The translations under genes were made by a program, and so were the position numbers. The notes under the pieces are model-generated. The model ran no database searches. It saw only the letters and a list, made by a program, of their open reading frames with translations, and was not told the DNA's origin. Below, one piece after another: positions 1 to 7,598 of a stretch of DNA of 56,310 nucleotides. The DNA is taken from positions 1 through 56,310 of the forward strand of contig CAKTVQ010000009.1 in NCBI GenBank assembly GCA_934630375.1, written 5' to 3'. The first letter of the stretch is position 1; the number at the start of each line of letters is the position of its first letter. This DNA is from an uncultured Collinsella sp. GTDB lineage: Bacteria; Actinomycetota; Coriobacteriia; Coriobacteriales; Coriobacteriaceae.

Positions 1-27
1 CGGTGTCCCCTTCCTTTCAAGAAAGGG

Positions 28-53
28 AAGAGGCGGGGCATGCCCCGCCTCTT
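28..53. repeat. perfect 26-nt palindrome
   Basis: Arms AAGAGGCGGGGC and GCCCCGCCTCTT meet around a central AT, giving a strong hairpin on either strand. The gene it would terminate is outside the window on the left. There is no long T run, so this may be one of the intergenic repeats common in this genome. The rest of the stretch up to 285 holds no gene that I can support. Confidence 0.6.
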
Positions 54-228
54 ACACCACATCTCTGCGCGCTACCGATGGATACGTCGGATAGTCTTAA
101 AAATGGCCAAAATTGCTGCTACTGAAAAGGTATCAGTACTCATATTTGACGATTTTTGGTCACGACTCTTTAAAGACACCCTGCACGGCGGCGCTAAACA
201 GCCTCCAGCGGCAAGCAGTCCGAAGACT

Positions 229-271
229 GTCCCCAGTAACTAGCCGTTTAAGAATGTCCCCAATGACTAGC
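229..271. repeat. degenerate copy of the GTCCCCAATGACTAG repeat
   Basis: The words GTCCCCAGTAACTAG and GTCCCCAATGACTAG are joined by CGTTTAAGAAT. They match parts of the complete inverted repeats at 49898-49953 and 52992-53047, but the left arm here is rearranged, so no full hairpin remains. It lies just past the stop of the minus-strand lactate permease gene. Confidence 0.5.
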
Positions 272-285
272 TATAGCGGCAGGCC

Positions 286-1842
286 TTAGCCGAGCATGGC
301 GATGGCGCTCATGAGGACCAGCATGCCGGCAGCGTAGGGCAGCACCGCGCCCAGGAGTTCGGCGTCCTTACCGCGCACGTGCACGGCGGCAAGACCAATG
401 GCGAGCGTCTGCGGCGAGATCATCTTGCCGGCGGCGACGCCAAGCGCGTTCAGCGCGACCATCCAGTAGTCGCTCACGCCCAGCGCAGCGGCAGCCTGGC
501 TCTGGATGGGACCAAACAGCATGCCCGAGGACGTGCCCGAGCCGGTCACAAACGCACCGACCGCACCAATCCACGGAGCCAGAATCGGGTACAGACCGCC
601 GGCGACCGCAATGCAAAACGCGCTGATCGACGAAATCATGCCGGCATAGCCCATCACCTTGGCGCAACCCAGCACCGAAAGCATGGTAATGACCGTCGGC
701 ATCATCTGCTTGACGGTCGTGACCAGCACCTCGCCCATCAAGCGCGGCGATGCACCCTGAATGGCACCGCCGACAAACGCCGCCAGGAAAATCCAGACGC
801 CCGGCGTGTTGATCCACGAAAACGTAAGTGTACCGGGGTTCTCGCCGCAATACACCTGCACGTGACTCGCAAACGGCGCGAGCGCGGCGTGCACGTCGGG
901 CACCAGGTTGGAGGTACCCAACAGCAGCACAAAGATCAGGATGAAGCACGACCAGGCCGAAAGCGCCGACTTAGCGGTGAGCTGTTCGCCGGCCTCGATA
1001 TTCATATGGAAGCGCGCATCCAGATGTCCCGACTTCTCGGTGCGCATGGCAAGCGCGGCGGTCAGCGCAAGCGACACGATGGAGCCCACGACTACGGCCA
1101 GCTCGGGACCCACAAACATGGCAACGACCAGGGCAGCACCTACAAAGGACACACCGGAAAGCAGCGCCACGCCGGCAACGCCGTGCATACGCTCGGCAAC
1201 GCTCGCAACGTTGCCTTGATCATCGGCGACACGGCCCGCAACCAGTACGATAAGCAGCGGTATCACCACAAAGAACGGCACGAGCTGCACCAGCTGAACG
1301 GTCGCCAGGTGCAGGGGATCCAGACCCACCAGATCGGCAACGGACACCGTGGGGATGCCGATGGAGCCGTAGGGCGTGGACACGCCGTTGGCCAGCAGGC
1401 AGATCAACACGGCGGGCACGGCCTCAAAACCCAGGCCCGCGAGCATGCCAGCGGGAATGGCAACAGCGGTACCAAAACCGGCCATGCCCTCCATAAAGCC
1501 GCCGAAGCACCAGGCCACGAGCAGCGCCAGCAGACGGCGGTCGCTGCTGATGGAGGTAATCATGCTGCCGATCACGTCCATGGCGCCCGTACGCACGCAC
1601 AGGTTATACGTGAACACCGCGGCGATAATCACCAACACGATGGGCCACAGGGCCATCAAAAAGCCCTCGAGCGAGGCAGTCGCGATCTGCACCACCGGCA
1701 GATGCCACCATGCGAAGGCGAGCACACACGAAAGGGCGAACGAGCCCATAGCGGCCTTCCAAGCTGGCCATTTAAAGCACAGCAGCATCACGACAAGCCA
1801 AATGATCGGCACAAGAGCCAGCAAGAATGCGGCGACGTCCAT
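286..1842 (-). CDS. lctP: L-lactate permease (LctP family)
   Basis: Predicted 518-residue inner-membrane permease, almost entirely hydrophobic segments, of the LctP/GlcA lactate-glycolate permease family (usually about 530-560 residues). Family-like stretches are visible, including EGMAGFGTAVAIPAGMLAGL near residue 120, and a C-terminal part with GAVGAFVTGSGTSSGMLFGP. The family couples lactate or glycolate uptake to protons. I start at the ATG at 1842 because AAGGAG lies nine bases upstream; an open frame extends to 1887 but has no ribosome site. It is divergent from the flippase-like gene at 2021, and the gap between them carries a dyad (1948-1960). Substrate choice between lactate and glycolate cannot be read from sequence alone. 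Confidence 0.9.
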   Translation of the reverse strand: MDVAAFLLALVPIIWLVVMLLCFKWPAWKAAMGSFALSCVLAFAWWHLPVVQIATASLEGFLMALWPIVLVIIAAVFTYNLCVRTGAMDVIGSMITSISSDRRLLALLVAWCFGGFMEGMAGFGTAVAIPAGMLAGLGFEAVPAVLICLLANGVSTPYGSIGIPTVSVADLVGLDPLHLATVQLVQLVPFFVVIPLLIVLVAGRVADDQGNVASVAERMHGVAGVALLSGVSFVGAALVVAMFVGPELAVVVGSIVSLALTAALAMRTEKSGHLDARFHMNIEAGEQLTAKSALSAWSCFILIFVLLLGTSNLVPDVHAALAPFASHVQVYCGENPGTLTFSWINTPGVWIFLAAFVGGAIQGASPRLMGEVLVTTVKQMMPTVITMLSVLGCAKVMGYAGMISSISAFCIAVAGGLYPILAPWIGAVGAFVTGSGTSSGMLFGPIQSQAAAALGVSDYWMVALNALGVAAGKMISPQTLAIGLAAVHVRGKDAELLGAVLPYAAGMLVLMSAIAMLG

Positions 1843-1892
1843 AGGTAAGAACTCCTTGGTACCGCGCGGGCGGCATCGGGGGGTCATAAAAC

Positions 1893-1960
1893 TTGAACAG
1901 GATACCGCACGCTTACCGGCAATTTACTGCCACCCGCTGAAATTATCGAACAACCTGTTC
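1893..1960. promoter_or_regulatory. candidate operator pair between divergent genes
   Basis: TTGAACAGG (1893-1901) is repeated in inverted form as CCTGTTCAA (1954-1962). The second site is also part of a full dyad, GAACA-acc-TGTTC (1948-1960). A LexA box would have a four-base rather than five-base spacer between GAAC and GTTC. A TATACT -10 for the flippase-like gene lies at 1988-1993. Regulation of the lactate permease is the obvious hypothesis; no regulator gene is adjacent. Confidence 0.4.
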
Positions 1961-2020
1961 AAAAACACGAGCGAACACCGTCGCGTCTATACTAGAGCGC
2001 AGCAATAGAAAGGAATCGCC

Positions 2021-3595
2021 TTGAGCATCACGCCCATCGATAGCATTCGCCGCGCCATCGCCCGCCGCAACGGCGTCACCGACCCCACCGTATCGGGCGG
2101 GGCGCACGGGCAGGGCGGACGCATCGAGAACGGCCTGTTCCCCGCGTCGCACACCGCCGAGGAGCTCGCACGAATCCAGGAGCTGAGCCAACGCAACGCC
2201 GGCGGCCCCGACAGCAGCCAGGCCACGCGCCGTCGCCGCGAGCGCGATCGCGAGCCCGGCCCCATCCGCCGCATGGTCAATGCCTGGTGGAACCGCCTGC
2301 TCGGAGCCGTCTACGGCGGCGGCTTCTCCACGCAAGAAGCCGAGTACGAAGATCACGCCACCCGCCGCGACTACCTTTGGAATACTCTGGGCACCGCCGT
2401 ATGGGGCATGGTATTTCCGTTGCTCACCATTGTGTCGACGCAGCTCGTAGGCGCCGAGGAGGCCGGCAAGTTCTCCATCGCCTTTGTCACCGGCACGCTC
2501 ATCATGATCGCGTGCAACTACGGCGTGCGTAATTTCCAAGTCTCGGATATCGACGAAACGACGTCCTTTGCCTCTTACCAGCTCAACCGCTGGCTTTGCG
2601 GAGCGCTCGCCCTAGGCTGCGGCCTCATGTACAGCAGCGCCCGCGGCTATGACGCGCAGATGGCGACGATCGGCCTGGGCGTCTACCTGTATAAGGTAAT
2701 CGACGGCGTGGCGGACGTGTACGAGGGCCGCCTGCAGCAGGCCGACAAACTCTACCTGGCTGGCATGAGCCAAACGCTACGCTCCGTCGGCGTCATCGTG
2801 GTGTTTAGCGTGGCCCTGCTCCTCACGCGCAGCATGCCCATCGCGGCCATGGCCATGGGTGCCACCGCGATTGCCTCACTTGTGCTGGTCACCGCACCGC
2901 TCGCCCTGCTCGAGACCGAAAAATCGCGCCGCGTGAGCCTGCGCGAGGTCGGCCGCCTCTTTGCGCAGTGCGCCCCGCTCTTTGGCGCGCTCTTTTTGTT
3001 CAACCTCATCGAGAGCATGCCCAAGTTCGTGATGGAAGGCACGCTGGCCTACAAGTATCAGCTGTACTTTAATGCCCTGTTCTTTCCGGCGCAGGCTATT
3101 CTGCTGAGCATTGGTTTTATCTATAAACCGCAGCTTTTGCGTCTGTCGAGCATTTGGGCGAACCCGCGCAAACGCCACCGTTTTGACTTGATTATTATTG
3201 CCGTTATGGCGCTAATCGTAGTCATCACCGGCGTGTGTGCCGCATTTATGGCCGGCCCCGGCATTCCCCTCATGAGCTTTATGTACGGCCTCAACTTTGA
3301 GCGCTACCGCACATTGGCGCTGCTGATGGTCGTCGCCGGCGGTGTAACCGCGGCCATCGACTTTATCTACGCCATCATCACGGTGCTGCGCCACGCTGGA
3401 GACGTCACCAAGATCTACCTGATCTGCTTTGCCGTGAGCGTGGTGCTCCCGGTGATCCTGATCAACCTGCTGGGCCTGATGGGCGCCGTCGTGAGCTACC
3501 TAGTCATCATGGCCCTACTGCTGGTTCTGCTGATTATCGAATACGCCCACATCCGCCAACGCATCGAACGCGACCGCAACCCCTACGGCGCCTAA
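2021..3595 (+). CDS. MOP-superfamily flippase-like polysaccharide export protein
   Basis: 524 residues. The first ~110 residues are polar and Arg-rich, probably cytoplasmic. They are followed by about 12-14 hydrophobic segments running to residue ~510, as in Wzx-type or oligosaccharide flippases of the MATE/MOP superfamily, usually annotated lipopolysaccharide biosynthesis protein. These move lipid-linked glycans across the membrane. The start is a TTG at 2021 with AAAGGA seven bases before it and a TATACT -10 at 1988-1993. No glycosyltransferases are nearby, so the substrate is unknown. The long soluble N-terminus is unusual for Wzx. The structured element at 3621 begins 26 bases after the stop codon. 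Confidence 0.7.
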   Translation: MSITPIDSIRRAIARRNGVTDPTVSGGAHGQGGRIENGLFPASHTAEELARIQELSQRNAGGPDSSQATRRRRERDREPGPIRRMVNAWWNRLLGAVYGGGFSTQEAEYEDHATRRDYLWNTLGTAVWGMVFPLLTIVSTQLVGAEEAGKFSIAFVTGTLIMIACNYGVRNFQVSDIDETTSFASYQLNRWLCGALALGCGLMYSSARGYDAQMATIGLGVYLYKVIDGVADVYEGRLQQADKLYLAGMSQTLRSVGVIVVFSVALLLTRSMPIAAMAMGATAIASLVLVTAPLALLETEKSRRVSLREVGRLFAQCAPLFGALFLFNLIESMPKFVMEGTLAYKYQLYFNALFFPAQAILLSIGFIYKPQLLRLSSIWANPRKRHRFDLIIIAVMALIVVITGVCAAFMAGPGIPLMSFMYGLNFERYRTLALLMVVAGGVTAAIDFIYAIITVLRHAGDVTKIYLICFAVSVVLPVILINLLGLMGAVVSYLVIMALLLVLLIIEYAHIRQRIERDRNPYGA

Positions 3596-3620
3596 CGCCC
3601 ACCTTGGTGCATTGAAATAA

Positions 3621-3785
3621 AACGTCGATGTTTTGGCACCGACAGCGAGCAGTCTCGAAGTGCCCCAGGTTGGCGCGAAAGAGGAGCGACGCGTACTTCT
3701 GTACGCGAGCGACGGTTTGAGCGGCAAGATGGGGTGCTTCGGGGCTGCGCAGCGTCAAGGTGACCGCCGTTCGGCAGAACGGCGG
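3621..3785 (+). repeat. structured intergenic element, copy A
   Basis: Begins with the constant block GATGTTTTGGCACCGACAGC (3627-3646) and ends with GCAGCGTCAA (3748-3757). An 18-pair outer stem joins 3649-3666 with 3731-3748; four of its pairs are G-U on plus-strand RNA and would be A-C mismatches on the minus strand. An inner hairpin CGCGTAC-ttct-GTACGCG lies inside. A terminal hairpin follows at 3764-3785. Copies B (49973) and C (53167) have the same layout with different stem sequences. See findings. Confidence 0.7.
3764..3785 (-). terminator. hairpin after the metallophosphoesterase gene
   Basis: CCGCCGTTC and GAACGGCGG pair around ggca. The hairpin lies directly after the stop codon of the minus-strand gene ending at 3793. 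It has no T run, so termination is inferred from position; it is also the last part of structured element A. Confidence 0.45.
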
Positions 3786-3792
3786 AACTGGA

Positions 3793-4632
3793 TTATTCGC
3801 CCGGGTTGATGTTCGCGTAGAACTCGGCACCGTCATCCAAGCGCAGGATGCCGACGCGGCCGAACTCGGAGCCGGTGGCAGCGGCACAGTCGATGTCGAT
3901 GCGGTCGGGCACGCCGGCGGTATCCTCGCCGCCCAGGCGCACGATCTGCCCGCGACCCGACTCCTCATCGAGTCCAGCCAGACCGCCCACCTCGCAATAA
4001 CGCCCAAGCGACACCGTGGGCGTGTGGCCGCTCACCACGACCGGGCCCCTACCCTCAGCAGAAAGCAACCCCGTCGGCGCATCCCAATAGCCGTGACGAA
4101 TCCACAGCAAGTCATCGGACGACTGCACCGCAAGCATCTGCTGGAGCAGCTCGCGATCGGCATCCACCGCCCCCGCACCATCGGCACAATCGACGCCATG
4201 CTCAAGCAAAAACGCCCGCGCGGCCTCGGTCTCAATGCCGGCATGCACCAGCAGGTACGGCCGCCCGTCGGTCTCGGTCACCGCGTAGAGCGGCAGCCCG
4301 GCCATCCAGCGCACGAGTTCCTCGTACGCCTCAAATTCCATGTCGTTGAGCTGCTCGCGCGTCGTCCAACCGCCGTTGATATCCCAGGTCTCGGCATCAA
4401 GCGGATCCTGGCCAATGATGGCGTCGAGCATAATCTGCTCGTGGTTGCCCTTGAGCACGTGGGCATTGGGCAGCGAGCGCACGAGCTTAATGACGCCAAC
4501 CGGATCGGGCCCGCGATCGATCATGTCGCCCAGCACGTATAGCGTGTCGTCGGACGCCAGCGAGATCTTGGACAGGGCCTCGTCAAGCGCACGCACGTGC
4601 CCGTGAGCATCGGATGTCACATAGATCGCCAT
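3793..4632 (-). CDS. metallophosphoesterase (Ser/Thr phosphatase / Ap4A-hydrolase type)
   Basis: 279 residues. The calcineurin-like phosphoesterase motifs appear in order: SDAHGH (residues 7-12), GDMIDRG (~35-41), GNHE (~62-65) and SGHTPT in the second half. These build the two-metal site. The closest described types are PrpE/PrpA-like protein phosphatases and symmetrical diadenosine tetraphosphatases; the sequence does not choose between them. The start ATG at 4632 has GAGAGG seven bases upstream. It is divergent from the antiporter at 4886 and convergent with the flippase-like gene, with structured element A in between. Likely cytoplasmic; no signal peptide. Confidence 0.8.
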   Translation of the reverse strand: MAIYVTSDAHGHVRALDEALSKISLASDDTLYVLGDMIDRGPDPVGVIKLVRSLPNAHVLKGNHEQIMLDAIIGQDPLDAETWDINGGWTTREQLNDMEFEAYEELVRWMAGLPLYAVTETDGRPYLLVHAGIETEAARAFLLEHGVDCADGAGAVDADRELLQQMLAVQSSDDLLWIRHGYWDAPTGLLSAEGRGPVVVSGHTPTVSLGRYCEVGGLAGLDEESGRGQIVRLGGEDTAGVPDRIDIDCAAATGSEFGRVGILRLDDGAEFYANINPGE

Positions 4633-4885
4633 GGTACGCCTCTCTTTGCATTGCAGCGGAAGCCCGGCGCCGCAACTAAAACTTCAAGTTGAACTTAAAC
4701 GTTACCCATTGTACTCCGTTGCAATAAAGCTGGAAAGGGTTTCCGAGCAGAGGCAAAGACGGCAGCCGTCTATGACGATATCGCGCACGCCCGCAATCCA
4801 ACCCCATAAACCCACCATCTTTGGGTACAAATAACCGCAGACAACTGACCGTGCCACGCCAACCACCCAGGAGCGGACACCATCC

Positions 4886-6487
4886 ATGAACCAGATCCTT
4901 CTCTTTATCGGCCTCGTTATTATTCTGTGCCTGACCATCAAGCCCGTCGGCAAAAAACTCCCCTTCCCCACCCTGCTCATCTTTATCGCGCTCGGCATGC
5001 TGTTGGGCGTCAACGGGCCGGCGCACATCGAATTTAGCGACTACGCGCTCACCGAAACCGTCTGCAGCACGGCGCTGCTGTTCATCATGTTCTACGGCGG
5101 CTTTAACACCAATATCGACCGTGCCAAACCCGTTGCCGTGCCCGCGGTACTGCTGAGCACGCTCGGCGTCGTCATCACTGCCGGCATTACGGGTGCGTTT
5201 GCGCACTTCGTGCTGGGTTTTGACTGGATTGGTGGCCTGCTGCTGGGCTCCGTTGTGGCGTCCACCGACGCGGCGAGCGTCTTTAGCGTCCTGCGCGAGC
5301 ACAGTCTGTCGCTGCGAGATGGCACCGACTCGCTGCTCGAGGTCGAATCGGGCTCCAACGACCCCGTCGCCTACATGCTCACCGCGGTGCTCGCGACCCT
5401 CGCGGCCGGCGGTGACATTAACATCCCCGTGCTGCTCGCCAAGCAAATCATCCTGGGCGTGGGGCTGGGCCTTGTCATCGGCTGGGCATCGGGGCGCCTG
5501 ATCGAGCGCGCACACGCAACGGCCGAGGGCGCCCAGACTATCTTCTTGTTCGCCGTGGCGATCGTCGCCTACGCGCTGCCGAGCTACCTGGGCGGCAACG
5601 GCTTTTTGGCCGTGTACCTGTCCGGCATCGTACTGGGCGCAAGCGACATCACCGGCAAGGTCGAGCTGGCGCACTTCTTCGACACCCTCACCGAGATGGC
5701 CGAGATGACCATCTTCTTTTTGCTCGGCCTGCTCGTGACGCCCGCCCGCCTGCCGCAAATGCTGCTGCCGGGACTGGCGCTCATGGCGTTTATGCTCTTC
5801 GTGAGCCGCCCCATCGCCGTCGGCGTGTTGCTCGCGCCGTTTAAGACAAACCCTCGCCAAGTTGCGCTCGTAAGCTGGGCGGGTCTGCGCGGCGCGGCAT
5901 CGGTCGTCTTTAGCCTCTTTGCCGTGGTGACCGGCGTTCCCGGTGGCCACGACCTGTTTGACCTGGTGTTTGTAATTGCCGTGTCGAGCATTGTGGTGCA
6001 GGGCTCGCTGCTGCCGGCGGTGGCGAAGAAACTCGACATGATCGATGCAGCCGGCGATGTGCGCCGCACCTTTAACGATTACCGCGACGAGGACGGCATG
6101 TCGTTCGTCAAGCTCAAGGTGGGCGCGGGGCATCCGTTTGCCGGGCGCTCGCTTGCTGATATCGGCAGCGCTACGAATATGCTCGTCGTGCTGGTGCTGC
6201 GCGACGGAGCGCACCCGGTACTGCCCAATGGCGACACCGTGATCCAGGAAGGCGATCTGCTGGTGATGGCAGCCCCAACGTTCGAAGAGCGTGCCGAGGT
6301 TACGCTGCGCGAGGTCACCGTGACGCCCCACGGCCGCCTTGCCGGCCAGCGCCTGCGCGACGTGCCGCAGGGCAAGCACCCCTTTATCGTCGTGATGCTC
6401 AAGCGCGACGGCCAAACAATCATCCCCGACGGCAACACCCTCATATACGCCGGCGACGAAGCCGTCATCGCAACGCTCGCGTCGTAG
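4886..6487 (+). CDS. CPA1-family potassium/proton antiporter with TrkA-C domains
   Basis: 533 residues. The first ~390 form a Na+/H+-exchanger-type membrane domain of about 12 segments; SNDPVAY near residue 155 carries the Asn-Asp pair expected for ion-exchange activity. The last ~130 residues contain two TrkA-C (RCK-C)-like halves (around KVGAGHPFAGRSL and TPHGRLAGQRL) that usually bind a regulatory ligand. The architecture matches NhaP2/CvrA potassium/proton antiporters, which adjust K+ and pH. The ATG is preceded by AGGAG at a rather long spacing of about 12 bases. The gene stands alone. Specificity for K+ over Na+ is inferred from the TrkA-C domains. Confidence 0.85.
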   Translation: MNQILLFIGLVIILCLTIKPVGKKLPFPTLLIFIALGMLLGVNGPAHIEFSDYALTETVCSTALLFIMFYGGFNTNIDRAKPVAVPAVLLSTLGVVITAGITGAFAHFVLGFDWIGGLLLGSVVASTDAASVFSVLREHSLSLRDGTDSLLEVESGSNDPVAYMLTAVLATLAAGGDINIPVLLAKQIILGVGLGLVIGWASGRLIERAHATAEGAQTIFLFAVAIVAYALPSYLGGNGFLAVYLSGIVLGASDITGKVELAHFFDTLTEMAEMTIFFLLGLLVTPARLPQMLLPGLALMAFMLFVSRPIAVGVLLAPFKTNPRQVALVSWAGLRGAASVVFSLFAVVTGVPGGHDLFDLVFVIAVSSIVVQGSLLPAVAKKLDMIDAAGDVRRTFNDYRDEDGMSFVKLKVGAGHPFAGRSLADIGSATNMLVVLVLRDGAHPVLPNGDTVIQEGDLLVMAAPTFEERAEVTLREVTVTPHGRLAGQRLRDVPQGKHPFIVVMLKRDGQTIIPDGNTLIYAGDEAVIATLAS

Positions 6488-6505
6488 CTACCCCCCGCCC
6501 CTCCT

Positions 6506-6573
6506 AAGTTGCGGTGAAATAGGGACTGAATGGCCTTCTAGCAGCCCCAACAGTCCCTATTTCACCGCAACTT
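6506..6573. repeat. inverted repeat, GTTGCGGTGAAATAGGGAC family, copy 1
   Basis: Arms 6506-6528 and 6551-6573 are perfect reverse complements (23 bp) around a 22-base loop. They start 18 bases after the antiporter stop codon, so the repeat may act as its terminator, but no T run follows. Related copies lie at 6817-6873 and 47414-47482. Confidence 0.8.
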
Positions 6574-6639
6574 CTAAGAAGAGCCAGACGGGCGCATCCC
6601 GCCCGGAAGCATCGAACGGTTCGGATTTAGGAACGCTAT

Positions 6640-6668
6640 TTGAAAGCCATTCGATCTCATGCTATAAA
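6640..6668 (+). promoter_or_regulatory. strong sigma-70-type promoter of a candidate small RNA
   Basis: TTGAAA (-35, 6640-6645), a 17-base spacer and TATAAA (-10, 6663-6668). TG one base before the -10 also makes it an extended -10. Each hexamer matches consensus at five of six bases. No open reading frame follows before the terminator at 6704. Confidence 0.65.
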
Positions 6669-6670
6669 GA

Positions 6671-6730
6671 AGCCGGTACCCTCGAATAGAGGGACCTCCA
6701 AGAGCCGGGGGATGTCCCCCGGCATTTTTT
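6671..6730 (+). ncRNA. candidate ~60-nt small RNA
   Basis: The span from the expected start (6671-6675) to the end of the T run contains a small hairpin, CCCTC-gaata-GAGGG (6679-6693) extended by GG/CC pairs, followed by an intrinsic terminator. There is no ATG/GTG frame with a ribosome site. I do not recognise an RNA family. It could instead be a short leader or a transcription-termination relic; expression data would decide. Confidence 0.5.
6704..6730 (+). terminator. intrinsic terminator of the candidate small RNA
   Basis: GCCGGGGGA pairs perfectly with TCCCCCGGC around TG and is followed by A and six T residues (6725-6730). This is the most canonical intrinsic terminator in the window. 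Confidence 0.8.
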
Positions 6731-6816
6731 ATGCCGAATTCAGCTACTAGGCCTTTTGACAAAAATAAGGACTTAAAAGTGGATGATTTGGCAAAAACAG
6801 GCGGTAATGCTTTTGT

Positions 6817-6873
6817 AAGTTGCGGTGAAGGGGGTTCTAGCAGCCGTTTCAACCCCTATTTCACCGCAAGTTA
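6817..6873. repeat. inverted repeat, GTTGCGGTGAA family, decayed copy 2
   Basis: The left arm AAGTTGCGGTGAAGGGGGTT lacks bases present in the right arm (6851-6873, complementary to AACTTGCGGTGAAATAGGGG). It lies just after the 3' end of the minus-strand gene 6905-7126. Confidence 0.65.
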
Positions 6874-6904
6874 TTGTGAGGATGGGGTTGAGGCACGGAG
6901 TTGG

Positions 6905-7126
6905 TTACCAGTCCTCGCCTGCATCGTAACCGTCGTCCTCATCGGCGACAGCAAAGTCGCGGAGGTCGAGGCCTTCGCGTTCGGCTCGGGCTAGGAGCTC
7001 TTGGGGCGACTCATCCTCGATATCCATCACGTCGAGCATGGCGGCAGGAAAGCCCGCGCCAGCCGCACTCCCCGCGCGGTCGAGTAAGTCCTCGCGCAGC
7101 TGGTCTACATCAACGTCGACCTTCAT
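6905..7126 (-). CDS. small acidic hypothetical protein
   Basis: 73 residues, strongly acidic (pI clearly low), with the C-terminal run DEDDGYDAGEDW. No motif recognised. I regard it as a real gene because a near-perfect ribosome site, TAGGAGG, lies seven bases before the ATG and the frame uses G+C-rich codons like the core genome. It is divergent from the MazG gene at 7242 and marks the left edge of the A+T-richer island. Function unknown. Confidence 0.6.
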   Translation of the reverse strand: MKVDVDVDQLREDLLDRAGSAAGAGFPAAMLDVMDIEDESPQELLARAEREGLDLRDFAVADEDDGYDAGEDW

Positions 7127-7241
7127 GGTGAAACCTCCTACCGGGTCACCTCACCCGCATGTGTCGCATGTCCTAAATGGGGTGCAATAAATCTCAGATA
7201 CCGCCATAATAAAGCAATGACCATCAAGGGGGCTGCAGACA

Positions 7242-7598
7242 ATGGACAAGCTCGATGCCATGACGACGCAAGTCAGAGATTTTTGCGATGCGCGTGATTG
7301 GCGCAAATACCACACGCCAAAAGAACTCGCCATCGGCATGGCAACTGAGTCCTCCGAGCTGCTACAGCTCTTTCGCTTTATGAGCAACGAGCACATAGCA
7401 GAAATGTTCCAAGACCCCAAGCAGCGCCAAGCCATCGAAGACGAAGTCGCCGACACACTGCTTTTTCTCCTGCGCTTTGCCGACCTCAATGACATCGACT
7501 TACAGGCGGCGCTCTCGTCCAAACTCAAACGCAACGGCGAACGCTACCCCATCGACACCGGCTCCAACGAATACAGAAAGGCGGGCCATCATGAGTAA
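7242..7598 (+). CDS. MazG-like nucleotide pyrophosphohydrolase
   Basis: 118 residues, the usual size of the single-domain MazG-like/RS21-C6 (dCTPase-type) group. Visible motifs are ATESSELLQLFRF (the ExxE helix, residues ~36-48) and DEVADTLLFLLRFAD (ExxD-type helix, ~67-81), which bind Mg2+ and hydrolyse (d)NTPs to monophosphates and pyrophosphate. The ATG is at 7242. Its last codons overlap the next gene by eight bases (ATGAGTAA), so the two are almost certainly translated together. Pairing with a nuclease-helicase suggests nucleotide-pool control in phage defence rather than housekeeping; this is inference. Confidence 0.8.
   Translation: MDKLDAMTTQVRDFCDARDWRKYHTPKELAIGMATESSELLQLFRFMSNEHIAEMFQDPKQRQAIEDEVADTLLFLLRFADLNDIDLQAALSSKLKRNGERYPIDTGSNEYRKAGHHE

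Noticed and set aside
379..1848. Long open frame antisense to the lactate permease (489 codons, His/Arg/Gly-rich)
   Set aside because: It mirrors the codon bias of the real gene, has no ribosome site and gives a low-complexity product.
1948..1960. LexA (SOS) box
   Set aside because: GAAC and GTTC are separated by five bases, while the Gram-positive LexA box has four.
4676..6415. 579-codon frame antisense to the antiporter
   Set aside because: Antisense shadow of a well-supported membrane protein; His/Asp/Gln-rich product without domains.
6671..6730. tRNA or T-box leader at the small-RNA locus
   Set aside because: The CCCTCGAATAGAGGG hairpin recalls a T-arm, but no acceptor, anticodon arm or CCA context exists, and no T-box sequence is seen.
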